The notes under the pieces were generated by a model. That model searched no databases. It was given only the letters and a program-made list of their open reading frames with translations, and had not been told where the DNA came from. DNA of 64,000 bases, taken from Episyrphus balteatus. Lineage: Eukaryota > Arthropoda > Insecta > Diptera > Syrphidae. Numbering within the stretch: position 1 is the stretch's first letter; every line of letters starts with the position of its first letter. Positions 57,790 through 64,000 of the stretch are shown here, piece after piece. The translations under genes were made by a program, and so were the position numbers. The stretch is from NCBI RefSeq assembly GCF_945859705.1, contig NC_079136.1, positions 1,839,501-1,903,500 on the forward strand. The letters are read 5' to 3'.

Positions 57790-58045
57790 CCCTAGAACGC
57801 AGCTGAAGCGAAACAAAATTTTTCATACAAAAATAGCTTAACGAAATTTTGAACAAAAAATTTTGTTTTCTTTTCGTTTTTCAGTAAGCAGCTCTGGGAC
57901 AAAATTGGAGAGTTTTCACTCATTTGTCACTTACTTTTTACTCTCCTGTGCATTTTTCTTGACTACAAGAGCAGTTTTGACGGTTTTTTCACTAGGAGTA
58001 TTCACGATTCGATGCAAATGGTCTTGTATCGTTGTAAAAGTGTAA

Positions 58046-58853
58046 TAGCCTTTTCACACCAAGCCAAAAACGTGGTTTTTGCGAAAAACCCTAAAAACCT
58101 ATATCAAAAGACAAGTTTTTCCATACATTTTTCATAAACCACATAAGTTTTCGAAAAACACAAGTTTTTGATTAAACTCGCCAAAAACCTGAAAATGAAA
58201 ACATTCAACTCCAAACGAAATAACCAAACAAACCTTTTGAGGAATTCAGCAACAATTCAGCAGACAAAAAAAAAAAGAGAACTGACAGCAGACAAAAAAA
58301 AAAGAACTGACAGCAGACAAAAAAAAAAGAACTGACAGGCAAAGATAACTAGTTGTTTTACAAATGCGGTTTGTTGATTTTTTTGATAATATAAATCAAA
58401 TTTCTTTTTTTATTCCTTTCATTAATTATAGAAAATGGCAGAGCAAATGAGGGATCGAGGAAGAAAAGTTCCTTTTGGAACTTTGGGCTGAAAAGGAGCC
58501 AAAGCTCAAAGGCAGCCGAAAAAACAGTCATATTTACATCAAAATGTCTACAGAATTTGAGGGGCGGCCAAAATATTATTCTCCTGAAGAAATTAAAATA
58601 AAACTACACAATTTAACGACCAAATAAATAAAATTATATTTAAATTGTCAGAGTTCATTTTATTTGACCAATTTTGTGAGCTCAAGCTGATTTAAACAAC
58701 AAAAATTAAATCCCATCGAAAACTTGACATTTAGATGTCAAAAAATTTTAAACGTCAAACAAAAACCTGTAAATTCGGGTGTGAACGCTTTTCAGGTTTT
58801 TGAAAACTTTTTGCCATAAACCGCGTTTTTGAGTCTGGTGTGAAAAGCCTATA
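58046..58853. mobile_element. Nested MITE
   Basis: TAGCCTTTTCACACCA / TGGTGTGAAAAGCCTA ends, with AAACGTGGTTTT against AAACCGCGTTTTT inside. It contains a 27-base A-rich tandem repeat. Confidence 0.6.
58260..58338. repeat. Tandem repeat, three units of about 27 bases
   Basis: The unit cagacaaaaaaaaaagaact followed by gacag occurs three times, varying in A-run length. Confidence 0.75.
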
Positions 58854-59222
58854 AAAGTGCAACATTTTCTCAAACTAAAATAACCAAATATAAAGACTAC
58901 ATTCTTTTTACACTTTTGCTATACCCTACCCCTATTGCAAAAATAAAATACGATGGTGCAAAATTTGTCTGTTGTAGTTGTAGTAGTAAAAAAATAAAAT
59001 TTAGCAATTTTACACCTTTTTGTTGCACCGGATCGTGAATACCCCTCCTTTTAATTCATTTACTTCTTGTTTAAAAATTATATATATATGTATGTATATG
59101 CGGTAGCAGTATGGGTACTTGTATGAAAAAAAATCCAAACTGACACATCAACGTTCAGATGTGAAATTTTTTAAATACAAATATCGTTACCGCTACCCGT
59201 ACGGCCACCGCATACTTTCCAG

Positions 59223-59254
59223 TGTGGCCAAGCCTTGATAAAGGCTTGGCCACA
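59223..59254. repeat. Perfect 14-bp GC-rich hairpin
   Basis: TGTGGCCAAGCCTT and its complement are separated by gata. It may be a junction of two MITE ends. Confidence 0.6.
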
Positions 59255-60034
59255 AGTATTTCGTTGTCCTGTTGGAGACCTAATTATACAAATTATCTCA
59301 TTTCGTTTGACACTCATTTTCAATATAATTTCGCAATTAATCTCATTTCGAATGTCAAATGAAATAATTTCCTATTCGACTCGATATTCGATGTGAGATA
59401 ATTTGCGAAATTATCTCATTTTTGGGCTGTTCATAATGAAGCGATTTGTGTGTTCGTGGAAACTCCTAGCTCCATTTCAGGCAAATGATAAGAAACTCTA
59501 TCTCTTTCTCTCTAGCACTAGCACATACCAGTTCCCCTGTTTTGTAACTTTTAACACTCATCAAAATTACAGAAATTTCGTTCAAAACAATAATTTCTGA
59601 ATTTTAAATTCTGATATTTGAAAGCAATTTTGCTTTAAGTACTTATGTAAATGGATTTTAGAGATGTTCAAAAACATTTATTGCCAGTGATAAGGTTTCA
59701 GAACAGGGGTCCCAACTAGCACAACAGCTTCTATAAATTGAAATTTCGCAGGTTCTACTTTGTATACAGCTTGTATTGAGCTTGCTTCAGAATTTAACTG
59801 CTTATAGAAGTTCGGACTTGTTTAACAACTTCTAATAAGTTGTTTAAATACTATTAAAGAAACTTAAACGAAGAAAGCTTGTTTTTCTTATTAGCCTGTT
59901 TAATGAATTTATAGAAGCTTTACAGAAATTACAAAATTTTGTATGATTTGGGTTTGACATTGAATAATTTAGCTCGGACATTTTTTTGCTATTGGAACTG
60001 ATTAAGTTTTTGATTTCATTAATGAATATACTAG

Positions 60035-60100
60035 GATGGCCGAGTGGGTAGAGTGGTGGACTACCACCAAGCAGATACGAAGTTCGATTCCTGGGTGTGG
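60035..60100 (+). repeat. tRNA-like element
   Basis: The A box TGGCCGAGTGG (60038-60048) is perfect, the B box AGTTCGATTCC (60081-60091) has one mismatch, and a TGGTG/CACCA anticodon-like stem lies between. The acceptor stem does not pair and an A-run follows, so a SINE or tRNA pseudogene fits better than a tRNA gene. Confidence 0.5.
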
Positions 60101-60687
60101 TAAAAAAATTATATACTTTTAAAATTATTATTAAAAGATATACTAAAAACTAATGGAATGTTTATATAAAATCAGATCAAAAGATAAAATTCATGATTTA
60201 AAACCAGTTAAAAAAGAATTCTTTTTTGTTTTTGTAGTTTTTTTTTAATTTCGATAAGACATGTATTAAAGAGCTATACAAGCTCTTCCGAAGCTATCTG
60301 TCAAATCTCAAAGCTTCGGTAGAGCTTCGGTGGAGCTTCGTTTAAGATCCTTATAGAGGGTCAAATTTGTATAACGTTCTCCTTTTTCCATGCCCAACAA
60401 CCTTACTAAAGTTTAAAAGAAGCTGAAATGTAGCTTTTGTAATACCTTAACCGAAGCTGAAATGCTAGTTGGGGTGTAGAGGCTACATCAGAGGTTACAA
60501 AAACCATTTTACCTATTTGTAGGCCAATTTTCATACGATACAAACCATTATCAATACATTGAATGTTTTGTTTACCTTTTTCAATTATTGACACTTACTT
60601 AATCCATGTGAAGTTTCCTTTAAATCGTTACCGAACTTTTCTTTTTTGAGCAGTATTAACTTTGAAAAGTTGATCTGAAAGTTTCTA

Positions 60688-61989
60688 ACAGCCCTATTCT
60701 GCTGTTCCCGTGAATCTCAGATCCGATTCACACATTCGGTTCACTTTAACTCTACCTTGCCATTCTGCTATCCATCGGGTAAACTGCATTATCATCCCTC
60801 AATTTGACGTCCAGGTGAACGTCAAATTAAAAAAAAAATGGCGACGAAGTAAATTGAAAGGAAAAAAAAATTTTTTGTTTGTGTTTATTTGCATAGAAAA
60901 AATAAAAACAGCCGATCAAATGTTAAGAAATAATTAAAAATTTATGAAAAGTGGCATTTTGCTTAATTTCAACGATGGTGAATGTATTTTTACAACCAAA
61001 AGTGACAGATCCGCAACATTTTTTATGCGGATTGCAAATGTATGGAGCAAGTTCATTCACGTGATTAGTGGAATACTGAACAACATTACCGATATTACCG
61101 ACGTGAGTTTGGATTCCCCCCGATGAATAGCAGAATGGTAATTAGTGAATCAGCCCTATCGGCAATAAAGTTTCCCTGGAAAAATTTCTCTATTTCGAAA
61201 AATCGGTATCGGCAAAACTTTTTCCATGGAAAAACTTCCTAGGAAAATATTCCCCTACAAAAATACCTATCGGGAATGAAGTTTCTCCCCCGAAGTATTT
61301 CTGTCGTTGCTTTGATAGGGAACAGATCTTTTGAAGCTAAAATGTAAGTGTTTTTCTTTCAAAATAGAGTATTAATTTGCAGCAATTTATTGTATTTGCT
61401 TATTTATCATCCTAAACAAAAAAACATAGCTTAAAAAACCACGGATGAAGAGTTGGAATTTTTAATGTCTGTGGGCGACGACTCCAGGCAAATAATGGAA
61501 TAATTAGTGACTCTCATTAAAATAACAGCTAATTCCATGTCCATCTAAAGAAACACACAAAAAGCACTAATCAATTTAAAAAAAAAAAAGAGAACTTGAG
61601 TCGCCGCGAAATTTGTGATACTGTTTGGTACGTAATAAAAAAAAACTTATTAAATAAAAAGCAAACAATCAAAATCAACCAAATGTATATATTTTATATA
61701 CTCATACTAACTATTAAACATTTTAATTGTTGTACTTTTTACTTTTTGTACCAAATACAATCAAATTAGAGCTGTCAAAATTTTCGAAGACATATGTTCG
61801 AAGGTTTTTTTGTTTTGTTAAGTTGGCTGTACTTCTTTCCCGAAAACGAAATTCCGATGGAGATTCCCGATAAGGAGAAAAATTCCCGGGAAAGAAAACC
61901 TACTCCCGGGGAAATTTCTCACGTGAGATTGCCGATAGGGCTGAATATTTAGCGATTTTTCCCCCCGATGGATAGCAGAATAGGGCTGT
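60688..61989. mobile_element. 1.3-kb MITE pair: outer element with nested element
   Basis: Outer ends ACAGCCCTATTCTGCT / AGCAGAATAGGGCTGT. Nested at 61151-61943 is an element with ends CAGCCCTATCGGCAAT / ATTGCCGATAGGGCTG. The two share the CAGCCCTAT terminus and are probably one family. Confidence 0.65.
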
Positions 61990-62257
61990 AAATTGTTTTT
62001 GTTTCTTAACCATCACAGAATGAATTCTACAGTCAAATCCACCACATATACGAAAACGAATGAACGTTAATCGAATTGGCTATTGATTTTTTTCTAAAAT
62101 TTCCTACAAATGAATCAAGGATAGATTCTACAGATTCTCTGTAACTGCCCTAACAAGAAAAGTGCTTGAGATTAATTTTAAATCAGACAACCACAGAAAT
62201 AGTTTTGTTCCAATTCATAATCTGCCTTATTACAGATTCCATACTTTTCGTAGGTTT

Positions 62258-62480
62258 GCTTGCTATGTATTACGATAATCGTTTTATTTCTTTACTATAA
62301 TTGCCCTGCCATTTGCTTATCGTATGACCTTCGTTTTTATGTTAACTGTTATAATTTTGTTTCTTCTACTGCTTGCTATGTATTACGATAATCGTTTTAT
62401 TTCTTTACTATTGCCCTGCCATTTGCTTATCGTTTGACCTTCGTTTTTATGTTAACTGTTATAATTTTGTTTCTTCTACT
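62258..62480. repeat. Direct tandem duplication of about 111 bp
   Basis: The block starting gcttgctatgtattacgata occurs at 62258-62370 and 62371-62480, with a 3-base deletion and one substitution in the second copy. Confidence 0.85.
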
Positions 62481-62703
62481 GCATGTATTGTGTGAGCCTC
62501 AAAAAATCATTTTTTTCGGTTTTGCTTGGACTTAGACTTTCTAGTTTTACATAATCGGTCTTTGTCATGGCTACCGTTTTCTGCAGGTATCATTTACTTG
62601 CCGCTCGTTTCGTATTACGTAAGAGACCCCCTGAAGAAATTATAGTACACGGTCGTAATAGAAAACGTACCACAAGAATCTACTGCGATTGTTTTTGCGG
62701 TGT

Positions 62704-62938
62704 TAAGCCTTAACTACATTGGCTCAAAAAGTGAAAAAGTACAAATTGAAAATTTTCAAACGCATTTTTGTATAAAGTATTTCGGCTTGAAAAATTAAAA
62801 CATATGATGCAGAAAGCTTATTTTTTGGTCTAATAAACAATTTGTATACTCTTTTTCACAAACCAATTGCGATAGCCAGAAAAAAATATTTTCACTTTTG
62901 TACTTTTTCAAAAAGTGGTGTATGTAGTTAAGCCTTTA
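62704..62938. mobile_element. 235-bp MITE
   Basis: TAAGCCTTAACTACAT is mirrored by ATGTAGTTAAGCCTTTA, with gtgaaaaagtacaaat / cttttgtactttttca inside. Confidence 0.6.
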
Positions 62939-63638
62939 GCAGCAAAACTACGATCCGAATGAGCTACCATCTGGACCTGGAGCCCCTGACTCTTTAAACC
63001 CGGATTGGCCCCTAAACTATCATGGTTTTGATATTCGGTCGATCATGAAAATGCAAAATAAAGCTGAATCCGTTCCGGCTGTTCTGATATCCGTTCAGTT
63101 CTTAGAGCATATAATATATAGAGTGCTTGTTCCTATACCTAATACATTCTTACGCCATATGCATGGATAGGGGTCACTGCCTTCGTTTTTCAATGAGAGT
63201 CCGGTTCCGCAGCTGTAAATAAATACGCTTCCTTTCAAGCAAACAAGTCCGACCTCGGTCCGAATCCGCTCCGCTTGAGGCGGAGCTGAGTCCGACTTCT
63301 TCTCAAAACGGGTCCAAAGGCGGCTCAAATTAGTATGGAAATTATAATCATTATTATATGTATTGGTTTTTTCACCACGATTTCTCCTTCGACTTTGTGT
63401 TCATACACAAAAAGTTGCAAGTGTGTGAGTACAACCCCGTTTTTCTCGGTCGGAGTGTTTTTTGAACTCCGTTTTCTTGCTTGAAGGGTTGTTCATGACA
63501 GTCATCAAATAAAAATAAAATGGAGGCATGCACTCATCGAAAAACTTAAAGAAACTAGAGCCCACTATAAAAGCTTCAAGGAACTAACAGCACAAGCACT
63601 CCATATATTATATCCTCTAAGGTTCAGTTATAAAATTA

Positions 63639-63850
63639 ACAGCCCTATTCAGCTATTCAGTTCACGTGAAAGTCTAAAATAAGAATGTGGTTAAAATTAA
63701 ATCTAGAAAATTTTTTTTTTTTTGGAATTTCTAAAACAGATGGGAACAACACTTTGCTATCAAAAGTTAGAAGTTTTTCAAAACCAATCTTACATGATTA
63801 AGAAAGGGAATCCTTCGATTCACGTGAATCGAATAGCAAAATAGGGCTGT
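63639..63850. mobile_element. 212-bp MITE of the CAGCCCTATTC family
   Basis: ACAGCCCTATTC / GAATAG...ATAGGGCTGT ends with TTCACGTGAA blocks on both sides. It shares ends with the element at 60688. Confidence 0.6.
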
Positions 63851-64000
63851 AAAACGGCCACTTCTTGCAAAAAGTGAAAATTTTCAAATTCATTTTGCGA
63901 TAGTTTTTTCGAAAGCAAAATTTAAAAGAAAGATGCCGAAAGCTTATTTTTTGGTGTAAAAAACAATTTGTAAATGTAGTTTTTTCCGAACAAAAAATGC

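Larger units (their letters stand above)
57993..59049. mobile_element. Outer MITE interrupted by another
   Basis: AGTATTCACGATTCGATGCAA near the left end is mirrored by TTGCACCGGATCGTGAATAC on the right. The element at 58046-58853 sits inside. Confidence 0.6.

Noticed and set aside
60035..60100. Functional tRNA gene
   Set aside because: The boxes are good, but the acceptor stem does not pair, the anticodon loop is short and an A-run follows, as in a SINE.
63095..63328. 77-residue minus open frame (Cys/Gly-containing)
   Set aside because: It contains a GC-rich hairpin (tccgctccgc...gcggagctga) and no recognised domain. Probably repeat DNA.
1..64000. BTB/POZ domain or common 5' exons of mod(mdg4)
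   Set aside because: No BTB-like coding sequence was found on either strand. The shared exons must lie outside the window.

Overview
The window looks like a piece of an insect genome, most likely a fly (Diptera). It is very AT-rich, with short introns bounded by GT/AG, polypyrimidine tracts running into CAG/TAG, many AATAAA signals, and dense small DNA transposons and retrotransposon scraps. There is no rRNA, CRISPR, prokaryotic operon or intact virus.

The core is a 43-kb array (about 13.4-56.4 kb) of alternative 3' terminal coding exons that closely resembles the 3' part of mod(mdg4), the BTB/FLYWCH chromatin and insulator locus known in Drosophila for trans-splicing. Each exon begins at a 3' splice site, has no start codon of its own, ends in its own stop and poly(A) signal, and usually encodes one FLYWCH zinc finger. 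I find 22 such modules: 12 on the plus strand (ten FLYWCH exons at 13464-30884 and two DUF4806 modules at 33.9 and 39.3 kb) and 10 on the minus strand (two Cys-rich modules, two DUF4806 modules and six FLYWCH modules, one of them frameshifted). All 22 first acceptors leave two bases before the first full codon (phase 1), so all could be joined to one shared 5' exon set. The shared BTB exons are not in the window. Whichever strand carries them, the modules on the other strand cannot be reached by ordinary cis-splicing.

Layout. 1-13.4 kb: transposon-rich flank with a non-LTR retrotransposon fragment, a Copia pol fragment, a hAT-type element with an 8-bp target duplication, a hAT-type MITE and small inverted-repeat elements. 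13.4-31 kb: plus-strand FLYWCH exons, interrupted at 28.5-30.4 kb by a 1.9-kb near-perfect palindrome. 30.8-40.9 kb: a 5.6-kb tandem duplication, each copy holding a minus-strand Cys-rich exon, a minus-strand FLYWCH exon and a plus-strand four-exon DUF4806 module. In copy 1 the FLYWCH exon has lost one base, and a roughly 1-kb repeat has been inserted. 42.1-45.6 kb: two minus-strand DUF4806 modules. 47.3-56.3 kb: four minus-strand FLYWCH modules. 56.7-64 kb: a possible minus-strand 5' exon boundary followed by nested MITEs and a tRNA-like element.

Splice coordinates, phases and translations were read directly from the sequence. Assignment to mod(mdg4), trans-splicing, and membership of the DUF4806 and Cys-rich modules are inferences from family knowledge and shared splice phase. 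Transcript data would settle them.
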